From Clostridia bacterium (GTDB lineage Bacteria; Bacillota; Sulfobacillia; SLMV01): a stretch of 10,570 nucleotides of DNA. Of this stretch, positions 1 to 6,835 are shown in pieces (within the stretch, counting starts at the first letter, position 1; each line of letters opens with the position of its first letter). The stretch lies in assembly GCA_007136565.1 (NCBI GenBank), contig SLGS01000185.1, positions 1 through 10,570 of the forward strand, read 5' to 3'. A model generated the notes under the pieces. That model was not told the origin of the DNA. It made no database searches and saw nothing but the letters and a program-made list of their open reading frames with translations. The position numbers were made by a program, and so were the translations under genes.

Positions 1-102
1 TACACCGACTGGCCGTCCTGGGCGCATCGGCCCGAACTCCGGGGCGTGACCCTGGATCGCTCGGGCAACCCCCTCTTCCACGGCGCCTACGTCTCGGAGT
101 AG
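1..102 (+). CDS. C-terminal end of an unidentified protein (partial)
   Basis: An open frame enters from the left edge and ends with TAG at 100-102, giving the last 33 residues of a protein (YTDWPSWAHRPELRG... to ...FHGAYVSE). Nearly all codons end in G or C (30 of 33), matching the codon bias of the other genes here, which supports real coding. The tail is rich in aromatic residues, with two Trp close together. It is too short to assign a family and no start is in view. It runs toward the small minus-strand gene, with a hairpin in between. I do not recognise it. Confidence 0.55.
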   Translation, partial: YTDWPSWAHRPELRGVTLDRSGNPLFHGAYVSE

Positions 103-139
103 GGTCGATATCCCACCGGAATTGAGCCGGGGATGGATG

Positions 140-177
140 GGGGGATCTCCGACACCTGGCGGTCTCGGAGATCCCCC
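140..177. terminator. Strong hairpin between convergent genes, possible bidirectional terminator
   Basis: A perfect 13-bp inverted repeat (GGGGGATCTCCGA at 140-152, TCGGAGATCCCCC at 165-177) encloses 12 bases. These can pair further (ACC with GGT around a TGGC loop). It lies in the 177-base gap (103-279) between a plus-strand stop and a minus-strand stop, where a shared terminator would be expected. Neither side has a T-run, so it is not a classical intrinsic terminator. It may act with Rho or protect 3' ends. A weaker repeat, ATCCCG/CGGGAT, lies at 225-241. I see nothing else in this gap. Confidence 0.5.
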
Positions 178-279
178 GCCCCGAACGCACTCTCTCCATC
201 CAGCGCTGGGAAACCGGCTTCGCCATCCCGTCTCCCGGGATAGGGACGGATTTTCAAACAGGCCGGCGCTGAGCGAGGA

Positions 280-792
280 CTAGCCCTCGAAATCCTCGCC
301 CCGCTCCGCGTAGTCCAACAGGTCCCACATCAGTCGAGAACCGTCCCCGTAGAGCACGTAGGAAACGCCATCTATCTCGACGATCTGTTTCGTTCTCCCG
401 TCGAAGAAGTTAACCCGGGTGAGGGAGCGGCCGTTGCCCGCATCCCGGTAGACGTGCATCTTAACCGCCCGGGGTTCGCCGGGATCGCGGTCCACCTTCC
501 CGTACCGGGCCCGCGGGGTGAATATTTCCCTCCTCAGGTATCGTCCCTCGAGCGCGGCGAAGAAATCCTCGACCAGGGCCTCGTCTTCTATGGACCCTTC
601 CCGGAGTTCGGGTCCGGGGAAGAAGACCTGCACCTCGATCTCGGATACCTGTCCTTCGCCCACGGCGTCCTCCACCGCTTGGGCGAGATCGAGGGGCCAA
701 AAGCTGAAGGCCAGGAAAGCGACGAGGACGATACCCAGCGGGGCGATCCATTTCATCGGAGTCTTGCGCCGGGGTGGGTGTGGCCTGTGCAT
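280..792 (-). CDS. Small membrane-anchored protein of unknown function
   Basis: About 170 residues. A basic N-terminus (MHRPHPPRRKTPMKW) precedes one hydrophobic segment at roughly residues 14-33. A hydrophilic, mixed-charge domain follows, presumably outside the membrane. There is no lipobox cysteine, so it looks like a signal anchor or uncleaved signal peptide rather than a lipoprotein. The outer domain alternates predicted strands (VSEIEVQVFF, AVKMHVYR, TRVNFF, QIVEIDGVSYVLYG) and ends in an acidic tail. An upstream ATG at 798 is only 2 bases from the AGGAGG, while the ATG at 792 is 8 bases away, so 792 is preferred. The gene stands alone: the operon upstream of it ends in a terminator at 923-946. 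The strand pattern vaguely recalls small DUF-type domains of Gram-positive lipoproteins, but I cannot name a family. Confidence 0.75.
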   Translation of the reverse strand: MHRPHPPRRKTPMKWIAPLGIVLVAFLAFSFWPLDLAQAVEDAVGEGQVSEIEVQVFFPGPELREGSIEDEALVEDFFAALEGRYLRREIFTPRARYGKVDRDPGEPRAVKMHVYRDAGNGRSLTRVNFFDGRTKQIVEIDGVSYVLYGDGSRLMWDLLDYAERGEDFEG

Positions 793-800
793 GTCCATTC

Positions 801-806
801 CCTCCT
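801..806 (-). promoter_or_regulatory. Ribosome binding site AGGAGG that decides the start of the small membrane protein
   Basis: A perfect AGGAGG on the minus strand lies 8 bases upstream of the ATG at 792. It is only 2 bases upstream of the in-frame ATG at 798. The spacing favours 792 as the start. Confidence 0.7.
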
Positions 807-922
807 TCCGCGGGCGCCATCCGTAGGCGCGAGGTTCATCATCCGCCGGGCAGCTTACCCGAGGAAATGGATGGCGAACAAGGGGCGCGCCGAGACCGCG
901 GGGCCCGGGGCCGCACGAAGCC

Positions 923-946
923 AGAAAAGACGGCGGGCCCCCACCG
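923..946 (-). terminator. Intrinsic terminator of the etf-glcD-deacylase-fpg operon
   Basis: Twelve bases past the Fpg stop codon, the minus strand reads CGGTGG-GGGC-CCGCCG (946 to 931), a six-pair stem with one G-T wobble and a four-base loop. It is followed at once by TCTTTTCT (930-923), a short interrupted T-tract. Position, GC-rich stem and T-run all fit a Rho-independent terminator closing the five-gene operon. The rest of 793-957 holds GC-rich sequence and, presumably, the promoter of the small membrane protein, which I cannot place securely. Confidence 0.65.
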
Positions 947-957
947 GCGGGCGCGCT

Positions 958-1791
958 CTAGGTCCGATCCTCGGGCAGCGGCTGGCAGCCCGGGCAAATA
1001 TCCCCCGGCGTGCTACCGGTGCGAATGCGGACCACCGTGGTCCCGCACAAGCCACACGGGGTCCCCTCGCGGTAACCCACGATGAATGATTCCCGGCTGA
1101 AGCGGCCGGGCCTACCGAATATGTCGCGCTCGTAGTCCGCACCACCCAGGTCCAGGGACTCCCCCAGCACCTCGCGAATGGACCGGTGTAACCCTGCGAT
1201 TTCGTCGTCGCCGAGGGTCGGGATCTTGCGGAGGGGATGCACACCGGCCCGCGCCAGGATGTCGTGCGCGTAGAAGTTCCCGATGCCCGCGATGCGGCGT
1301 TGATCCAGCAAGAAGGCCTTGATGCCGCCTCGCCTACCCTCGAGCAGCCCCCGGAAGGCGTCGACGTCCAGCCCCTCGTCCAGGGCGTCGGGGCCCAGCA
1401 GGCGCACCGGGTGCGTTTCGTCGTCCCCGGGGACGTAGTGCACGTGCCCGAGCCACCAAAACCGGATGAATACCCCCGAACCCTCGCGGGTGTGGAGGCG
1501 AACCCGGTAATGGTCCGGGGGCTCCTCGGCGGCCCCGGGGAGGCGAATCTCCGCGCCCATACCCAGGTTTATCGCGACGAGGTCCCCCGCGATGTCGTCG
1601 AGCGAAAAGAGTATCCACTTCCCGCGGGGTTTCACGCGCACCACCCGACGAGCCAGTATCCAATCCCGCATCTCCCCGGGCGTCCCGTTGAGACACTGCG
1701 GGCGCGCCACCTCCAGCCCCGAGAGGGTATGGCCCGCGAGGGCATCATCCAATCCGGCCGCGATGGTGCGGATCTCGGGTAGCTCGGGCAC
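958..1791 (-). CDS. Fpg/MutM-family DNA glycosylase, divergent type
   Basis: 277 residues, the usual Fpg length (about 270). Proteins of this family excise oxidised bases and nick the abasic site. The N-terminus is VPELPE, so Pro2 and Glu3 (Pro1 and Glu2 after removal of the initiator) supply the catalytic nucleophile and acid. Lys58 in PRGKW matches the conserved lysine. The helix-two-turn-helix has IAGIGN at 167-172. The zinc finger has Cys246, Cys249, Cys266 and Cys269. Departures from classical MutM are the N-terminus (PELPEIRTIAAGL instead of PELPEVETIRRGL), a RPQCLN motif at 30-35, RFWWLGHVH at 110-118, and TGSTPGDICPGCQ in place of the finger's usual GR-T segment. These resemble a separate Fpg/Nei-like subgroup I recall from anaerobic bacteria. 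Specificity may therefore differ from 8-oxoguanine. The GTG at 1791 is chosen because PELPE must be N-terminal; it lies two bases after the deacylase stop, suggesting coupled translation. Last gene of the operon. Confidence 0.92.
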   Translation of the reverse strand: MPELPEIRTIAAGLDDALAGHTLSGLEVARPQCLNGTPGEMRDWILARRVVRVKPRGKWILFSLDDIAGDLVAINLGMGAEIRLPGAAEEPPDHYRVRLHTREGSGVFIRFWWLGHVHYVPGDDETHPVRLLGPDALDEGLDVDAFRGLLEGRRGGIKAFLLDQRRIAGIGNFYAHDILARAGVHPLRKIPTLGDDEIAGLHRSIREVLGESLDLGGADYERDIFGRPGRFSRESFIVGYREGTPCGLCGTTVVRIRTGSTPGDICPGCQPLPEDRT

Positions 1792-1793
1792 GC

Positions 1794-3407
1794 CTACACC
1801 CCCGCGGTCCCGTGTCGCAGGATGCGACCGGCGCGGACACCCAGGTGGCAGTGGTCGCCAACGGTTTCTCGGCCGTTGACGAAAACGGCGTGCACGCCCG
1901 CGGGGTAGGCGAAGGGATCCGTGTACGTGGCCCGATCGCCCACGGTCTTTGGATCGAAGAGCACCATATCCGCCCGGGCCCCCTCGCGTAGGATGCCGCG
2001 ATCCCAAAGCCCCAGGCGGGCCGCGGGCATGGAGGTCATCTTCCGCACGGCCTCCTCGAGCCGCAGGACGCCGCGCTCGCGCACGTATCGCCCGAGCACG
2101 CGGGCGAAGGTGCCGAATCCCCGCGGATGGGGCTTACCCCTGGCCAGGGGTCCTTCGACGGCGGAGACGCCCGAATCCGAGCCCACCATTACCAGGGGAT
2201 TGGCCATTATAGTCTCCAGGTCTTCATCTCCGATGGTGAAATACACCCCGCCCACGTTGGCCGCGTTTTCCAAGAGCAGGTCGAAGGCGTAATCGAAGGG
2301 ATCTACGCCCCGCTCTTCGGCCAGCTCCGCCACGGTGCGCCCCTCGAGGGAGGGATCCTGGCACCGGGTGATCATGGTTCTCTCCCAGCCCACTCCCCGG
2401 TAGACGCTTATCCAGTCCCCGCTGCCTTCCAGGATGTCCCTGCGCATCCTGTCCCGGGCGCCGGGGTCCGCCAAGCGCTCCAATAGGGCGGGAGTGCCGC
2501 CCTCGTGCGCCCAGCCGGGCAGGTAGGCCCCGAGTCCCGTGGCCGAGGCCTCGTAGGGGTACTGGTCCGCGGTAACATCCACGCCCCGCGCCCGGGCCGC
2601 CTCGATCTCGGCGAGGAGCCTTTCGCTCGAACCCCACATGTGTCGTCCCATGGCCTTGAGGTGCGCTATCTGAACCGGTACTCCCGCCTCTTCGCCTACG
2701 CGGATGGCTTCGGCCACGGCGTCGAAGAGGGTGTCGTTCTCCCCGCGGATGTGGGTGGCGTAAATCCCACCGTACTCCCTCACCACGCGGGCCAGTTCGA
2801 CGATCTCCTCCGTCTCGGAGTAGCTGCCGGGGGCATAGATCAACCCTGTGCTGAGTCCCACGGCCCCGGCTTCCATGCCCTCGCGCAGGAGCCCTTTCAT
2901 CTTGTCCAGTTGCCGGCGATCCGGGGCTCCGCGCTCAAAACCCATGGCCGAGGCCCGAAGCGTACCGTGACCCACCAGGGCCAGGACGTTCCCGGAGACC
3001 CCGCCCTCCTCCAGGGCATCCAGGTATTCCGCCATCCGCCGGGGGCCTCCAGGCCAATCCAGGTTCGGGTGTTCGGCGGCGATCCTGGCACGCTGGTACT
3101 CCACCGCCTCGCCCTCCAGCGGCGCGGCGGAGTTACCGCAGTTTCCGACCACGGAGGTGGTTACCCCCTGCCTGAGGTGGCTTTGCCCGGTGCCGTCCAC
3201 CAGCAGGGGTAAATCCGAGTGGGTGTGTATGTCGATGAACCCGGGGGCCAGGACGCGCCCCGCGGCATCCACCTCGTGGGCAGCCTCCAGGCCGGACAGG
3301 TCTCCGATGCCGACGATGGTGTCCCCCAGGACCCCGACGTCGGCCCTAAACCACGGGTACCCCGTCCCGTCGACGACGCGGGCTCCCCTGATGATCGCAT
3401 CCAACAT
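1794..3407 (-). CDS. N-acyl-D-amino-acid deacylase (D-aminoacylase) family amidohydrolase
   Basis: 537 residues, in the usual size range for this amidohydrolase subgroup. The family hydrolyses the amide of N-acyl-D-amino acids at a metal centre in a TIM barrel, in the cytoplasm. The N-terminal composite domain (AIIRGARVVDGTG) leads to the barrel with HTH (His61, His63) in GFIDIHTHSD. Then come NCG with Cys90, the family's metal-bridging cysteine, STGLIYAPG at 186-194, THIRGEND with His219, AHLK with His249, DQYPYEAS at 281-288 and GSDSG with Asp411. KPHPRGFGTF follows at 425-434. All expected metal ligands are present. The C-terminus returns to the beta domain (GILREGARADMVLFDP). The ATG directly abuts the TAG of the upstream oxidase gene (TAGATG), and a GGAGGGG sits six bases upstream inside that gene. 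Exact acyl and amino-acid specificity cannot be read from sequence. Relatives include D-glutamate and D-aspartate deacylases and uncharacterised members. Confidence 0.9.
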   Translation of the reverse strand: MLDAIIRGARVVDGTGYPWFRADVGVLGDTIVGIGDLSGLEAAHEVDAAGRVLAPGFIDIHTHSDLPLLVDGTGQSHLRQGVTTSVVGNCGNSAAPLEGEAVEYQRARIAAEHPNLDWPGGPRRMAEYLDALEEGGVSGNVLALVGHGTLRASAMGFERGAPDRRQLDKMKGLLREGMEAGAVGLSTGLIYAPGSYSETEEIVELARVVREYGGIYATHIRGENDTLFDAVAEAIRVGEEAGVPVQIAHLKAMGRHMWGSSERLLAEIEAARARGVDVTADQYPYEASATGLGAYLPGWAHEGGTPALLERLADPGARDRMRRDILEGSGDWISVYRGVGWERTMITRCQDPSLEGRTVAELAEERGVDPFDYAFDLLLENAANVGGVYFTIGDEDLETIMANPLVMVGSDSGVSAVEGPLARGKPHPRGFGTFARVLGRYVRERGVLRLEEAVRKMTSMPAARLGLWDRGILREGARADMVLFDPKTVGDRATYTDPFAYPAGVHAVFVNGRETVGDHCHLGVRAGRILRHGTAGV

Positions 3408-4829
3408 CTAATTCCCCTCCGCTTCCATCCCGGGAATGATCTTTCCGGGGTTTAGGATCCCCCGCGGGTCGAAACTCTCCTTGACCCGGCGCATCAGTTC
3501 CAGTTCCATAGGGTCGGTGTGCTCTCGGAGGTATCCTCGCTTGGAATATCCGATGCCGTGCTCGCCGCTCACCATGCCACCCAGGCTTGCGCACCGAGCG
3601 TAGAGGAGTTCCATCGCCCTATCCCGCCTGGCGATCCACTCCTCCTCGGGCAGATCCCCCCGCAGTATGTTAATGTGCATGTTCCCATCTCCGGCGTGCC
3701 CGAAGCTTGAGAAGGTGAGTCCCACTTCCCTCGACACCTCGTCGGAATAAAGCATCATCTCGGCCATGGCGTCGCGGGGCACCACCACGTCGCACTCGTC
3801 GATGTCCGTCCAGCCCAGGGCCTCGAGGAAGGCGCCCCGCGCGTCCCAGAGGGTGGCCTGCCTCTCGGCGGTATCCGCTATGAGCACGTCGTCGGCGCCA
3901 CCCTCCAGGCAAAGGCGCCCCGCCCGGTCGATGAAACGTTCCATCTCCTGGCGCGAGGAAGCCTCCAGGCGCATCATCAGGTAGGCGGGGGCTCCATGGT
4001 GGGGGAAGGGCCTACCGAGGTAATCCGTGGACGAGTCCAAGACGTCGTCCCGGAAGAACTCCAGGGCCTGGGGGATGATGCCGGCCTTGCCCAGGATCGG
4101 TACCATGCCCACGGCGTCGGTGGGGGATTGGAAAGGTACCAAGAGCGTGGTCAACACCTCGGGCAGGGGCAAAAGGCGCACGGTGATCTCGGTGACCACT
4201 CCCAGCGTACCCTCGCTCCCGATCATCAGGTGCATGAGGTTGTAGCCGGAGGCGTTCTTGGCCACCTTCCCCCCGAGACGCAGGACGTGCCCGTCGGAGA
4301 GGACCACCTCCATGCCGCGAACGTGATCCCGGGTGACGCCGTACTTGATGGCGCGCATGCCCCCGGCGTTGGTCATGACGTTTCCGCCGATGGTAGCGCT
4401 CTTCTCGCCGGGATCGGGCGCGTAGAGGAATCCCCTCTCCTCCATCTCCTCGGCGAAGGTCAAAAGAACCACGCCGGGTTGGACCCGGGCCACCATGTTG
4501 GCCTCGTCCACCTCCAGCACCCGGTCCATGCGCGTCGTGACCAGGAGAATCCCGCCCTCGACGGCGGTGGCACCACCCATGAGGCCGGTGCCCGCGCCGC
4601 GGGTGGTGACGGGGACACCGGCCCCGTGGGCCAGGGCCATGATCCGGGAAACCTCATCGGTGTTCCCGGGGAAGACGGCCACCTCGGGCCAACCCCTGAC
4701 CGGGGCCATCTCGTCGTGGGAATACTCCTCGGGAATATCTTCCCTCACCACCACCGCATCATCTCCGACGATCTCCTTCAATTCCCGTATCAGCGCGGGG
4801 GTCACCGGCTCAAATGCCACCGGCCTCAC
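3408..4829 (-). CDS. FAD-linked 2-hydroxyacid dehydrogenase (GlcD / LctD type)
   Basis: 473 residues, typical of the GlcD/D-lactate dehydrogenase family (vanillyl-alcohol-oxidase superfamily). The FAD-binding half has VFPGNTDEV (52-60), TTRGAGTGLMGGA (75-87), the PDPGEKSATIGGN loop (138-150), TNAGGMRAIKYG and GSEGTLGVVTEI (204-215). The C-terminal catalytic half has the metal-binding GHAGDGNMH (His378, His385) and GEHGIG (His424), then the usual ending SFDPRGILNPGK. It would oxidise a D-2-hydroxyacid such as lactate or glycolate and pass electrons to the adjacent EtfAB. Its neighbours match LctD in the lctBCD cluster of Acetobacterium woodii. The GTG at 4829 has GGAGG six bases upstream and overlaps the end of etfA by 20 bases. 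No membrane segment is seen, so it is cytoplasmic. Substrate is uncertain. Confidence 0.92.
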   Translation of the reverse strand: MRPVAFEPVTPALIRELKEIVGDDAVVVREDIPEEYSHDEMAPVRGWPEVAVFPGNTDEVSRIMALAHGAGVPVTTRGAGTGLMGGATAVEGGILLVTTRMDRVLEVDEANMVARVQPGVVLLTFAEEMEERGFLYAPDPGEKSATIGGNVMTNAGGMRAIKYGVTRDHVRGMEVVLSDGHVLRLGGKVAKNASGYNLMHLMIGSEGTLGVVTEITVRLLPLPEVLTTLLVPFQSPTDAVGMVPILGKAGIIPQALEFFRDDVLDSSTDYLGRPFPHHGAPAYLMMRLEASSRQEMERFIDRAGRLCLEGGADDVLIADTAERQATLWDARGAFLEALGWTDIDECDVVVPRDAMAEMMLYSDEVSREVGLTFSSFGHAGDGNMHINILRGDLPEEEWIARRDRAMELLYARCASLGGMVSGEHGIGYSKRGYLREHTDPMELELMRRVKESFDPRGILNPGKIIPGMEAEGN

Positions 4830-5997
4830 CTCTTTCCTCCAGGAGGTCCAATACCTCGGGGATTATCTCGTAGATGTCCCCCACCAGCGCGTAGTGGGCG
4901 ACGTCGAATATCGGCGCGTTCTCGTCCCTGTTGATGGCGATTATCCGGTCGGCGCCGCGCATGCCCGCCACGTGCTGGATGGCGCCGCTGACGCCGCAAG
5001 CGATGTAGAGCCTCGGGCGAACCGTCCTCCCCGATAACCCCACCTGCATGGTGGACGGAAGCCAACCCGCCTCCACCAGGGGTCGACTGCATCCCACCAC
5101 TCCCCCGAGGGCGTTGGCCAGCCGCCGCAGCATCTCCAAGTCCTCGGCGCGGCGGACTCCCCGCCCCGCGGCCACCACCACGTCCGCGTCGGCCACCGTG
5201 GCCGCCGAAGGGGTGGCTCGGACCTCGAGGACCCGACTTCGATAGGTCGAGGCGGGACGAAACTCGCGGCGCTCGGGCTCGGCCTGGGCCTCGCCCCGGG
5301 GTGCGGGGGGCATGACCCGCGGACGCACCGTGGCCATCTGGGGCCTGTGCCGCGAGGTGAGGATGGTGGCCATGATGTCACCGCCGAAGGCGGGACGGGT
5401 CTGCAGCAGGTTCCCGTCGCCGTCCACCTCCAGGGAGGTGCAATCGGCGGTCAGGCCCGTCCTGAGCCGGACGGCCAGCCGGGGTGCCAGGCTTCTACCC
5501 ACGGGAGTTCCCGCCATGAGCAGTACCGAGGGCAGGATCTCCCCCGCGAGGCCCTCCAGGGCGTCGGTGTAAGGTTCGGGCCGAAAAAACTCCAGGGCGG
5601 GATCCTCGATTAGGAAGACCCGGTCGGGCCCGTAACGAGAACACTCCAGGGCGGCGTCCTCCACCCCCCACCCCATGACGGCAACCGAGAGATCCTCGCC
5701 CAGGTCATCCGCCAGCCTGCGGCCCTCGCCGATGAGCTCGGCGGTAACGGGATCCATGCCGCCACCGGAGAGCTCGGCGACGACCATGACACCCCGGTAT
5801 CTGTCGAGATCGTCCGCGGGGATTTCCTCGGCCGTCTCCAGGGACAGGGCTCCGCGGGGACAGGCATCGATGCAAATGGAGCACAAACGACAGGCGGCGG
5901 TGAACCGGGGGTATTCCCCCTCGAGGACCACGCCCTCGAAGGGGCAGGCGTCGACGCACAGACCGCAACCGTCGCAAAGTTCGAAGTCGATTCTCAT
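4810..5997 (-). CDS. etfA: Electron transfer flavoprotein alpha subunit with N-terminal 2[4Fe-4S] ferredoxin domain
   Basis: 395 residues from the ATG at 5997. The first 55 residues are a ferredoxin domain with two complete motifs: CDGCGLCVDACP (Cys8, 11, 14, 18) and CRLCSICIDACP (Cys36, 39, 42, 46). The EtfA body follows: an N-terminal Rossmann-like domain (about 65-265), then the FAD domain with GRGVRR, QVGLSG (318-323), GVSGAIQH (335-342) and INRDENAPIFD (355-365). An iron-sulfur extension on EtfA is known from the confurcating lactate dehydrogenase (LctC), where it is the proposed entry point for ferredoxin electrons. An in-frame GTG at 6018 would add seven residues, but its GGAGG is only one base away. 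The ATG at 5997 follows the etfB stop by five bases (GCGGA between them), so it is preferred, with translational coupling. It pairs with EtfB to hold FAD and feeds or accepts electrons from the GlcD-type partner downstream. Confidence 0.93.
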   Translation of the reverse strand: MRIDFELCDGCGLCVDACPFEGVVLEGEYPRFTAACRLCSICIDACPRGALSLETAEEIPADDLDRYRGVMVVAELSGGGMDPVTAELIGEGRRLADDLGEDLSVAVMGWGVEDAALECSRYGPDRVFLIEDPALEFFRPEPYTDALEGLAGEILPSVLLMAGTPVGRSLAPRLAVRLRTGLTADCTSLEVDGDGNLLQTRPAFGGDIMATILTSRHRPQMATVRPRVMPPAPRGEAQAEPERREFRPASTYRSRVLEVRATPSAATVADADVVVAAGRGVRRAEDLEMLRRLANALGGVVGCSRPLVEAGWLPSTMQVGLSGRTVRPRLYIACGVSGAIQHVAGMRGADRIIAINRDENAPIFDVAHYALVGDIYEIIPEVLDLLEERGEAGGI

Positions 5998-6002
5998 TCC
6001 GC

Positions 6003-6815
6003 TCACAGGTATCGCCACCCCTCCAGAGCCTCGACGAGCCGGCGGGCCAACTCCCCGGCGTCGCCGCGCCAGGTCTCCCGCTCGGGGTTGGCCGGCGGGG
6101 GGAAGATCCTATCCACCCAGGTCGGGGATCCGTCCAGGCCGAAGTAACGTTGACCGGCGATATCGCCCCCCGCGTCGCCCTCCAGGTCGGCCAGGGTCCA
6201 GGTCTGCACTTCGCGATCGGCCGTGGCCAGGCGCAATTTGAACGACGGAAGGCGTGGCCCGTTGGCGCGGCGGGTCAGGGTCAACAGCGCGGGTGTCGAA
6301 AGCAGCATCTCGGCCTCGCGGTCGCCGGCGTCCACCAAGACCCGGACTCCCCCGGGTGCGACGTCGAGGATCTCGGCGACGTAGGATGCGTGGGGCATCC
6401 CGAAAAACTCCGCCACCCCGGGACCCACCTGCGCGGTATCGCCGTCGGTGGTCTGCATCCCCGCCAGTACCAGGTCGAAGGGTATCCGCTCCAGGGCCCG
6501 CGAGAGGGTGTACGCCGTCGCCAGGGTGTCCGCCCCGGCGAAGGCCCTATCCGATAACAGTATCCCGCGGTCTGCGCCCATGGAATAGGCTTCGCGCAGG
6601 GTCGCCTCGGCCTGGGGCGGTCCCATGCTCAGCGCGGTGACGGTTCCCCCCAGCCTCTCGCGTATTTGAAGCGCGGCCTCGAGGGCGTGCAAGTCGTAGG
6701 GGTTGGTCTGGGAAGCCACTCCCTCGCGGACCAGGTTGCCGGTCTCCGGATCCACCTCTACTTCGCCGGTGAGGGGCACTTGCTTAATCAGGACCGTGAT
6801 TTCTATTGCGATCAC
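6003..6815 (-). CDS. etfB: Electron transfer flavoprotein beta subunit, bifurcating type
   Basis: About 270 residues. It opens with ITVLIKQVPLTGEVEVDPETGNLVREGV and NPYDLHALEAAL, continues with SMGPPQAEATLREAYSMGAD, then SDRAFAGADTLAT (88-100) and DGDTAQVGP (124-132). These segments are characteristic of EtfB proteins of bifurcating complexes (Bcd-Etf, CarDE, LctB), where EtfB binds the bifurcating FAD and NAD(H), rather than of the respiratory EtfB. It is the first gene of the operon and partners with the ferredoxin-fused EtfA. The only conventional start is the GTG at 6815, but a Shine-Dalgarno match (GGAAGGTGATC, 6810-6820) runs straight through that GTG. Initiation may therefore be at the ATA at 6806, or the GTG may be used with poor spacing. 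The function call is secure; the exact N-terminus is not. Confidence 0.93.
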   Translation of the reverse strand: MIAIEITVLIKQVPLTGEVEVDPETGNLVREGVASQTNPYDLHALEAALQIRERLGGTVTALSMGPPQAEATLREAYSMGADRGILLSDRAFAGADTLATAYTLSRALERIPFDLVLAGMQTTDGDTAQVGPGVAEFFGMPHASYVAEILDVAPGGVRVLVDAGDREAEMLLSTPALLTLTRRANGPRLPSFKLRLATADREVQTWTLADLEGDAGGDIAGQRYFGLDGSPTWVDRIFPPPANPERETWRGDAGELARRLVEALEGWRYL

Positions 6816-6820
6816 CTTCC
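6810..6820 (-). promoter_or_regulatory. Extended Shine-Dalgarno match overlapping the GTG of etfB
   Basis: The minus strand reads GGAAGGTGATC, of which AGGTGATC is exactly complementary to the 3' end of 16S rRNA. The candidate GTG start (6815-6813) lies inside it. The next possible codon with normal spacing is ATA at 6806-6804, 8 bases past the GGAAGG core. Homologous EtfB proteins begin at about that residue. Confidence 0.4.
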
Positions 6821-6835
6821 GATCAACGTTTGCAT

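Noticed and set aside
852..881. Possible minus-strand promoter TTGTTC-N18-TAAGCT upstream of the small membrane protein
   Set aside because: Only 3 of 6 consensus matches in each box and an 18-base spacer; too weak to annotate, although a promoter is expected somewhere in this gap.
958..2007. Full-length 349-codon reading of the Fpg frame
   Set aside because: The first 72 codons overlap the deacylase gene in another frame and would put PELPE inside the protein, where the catalytic proline could not function.
3996..4934. 312-codon plus-strand open frame opposite glcD and etfA
   Set aside because: Antisense shadow of strongly conserved genes; low-complexity His/Gly/Pro composition with no recognisable domain.
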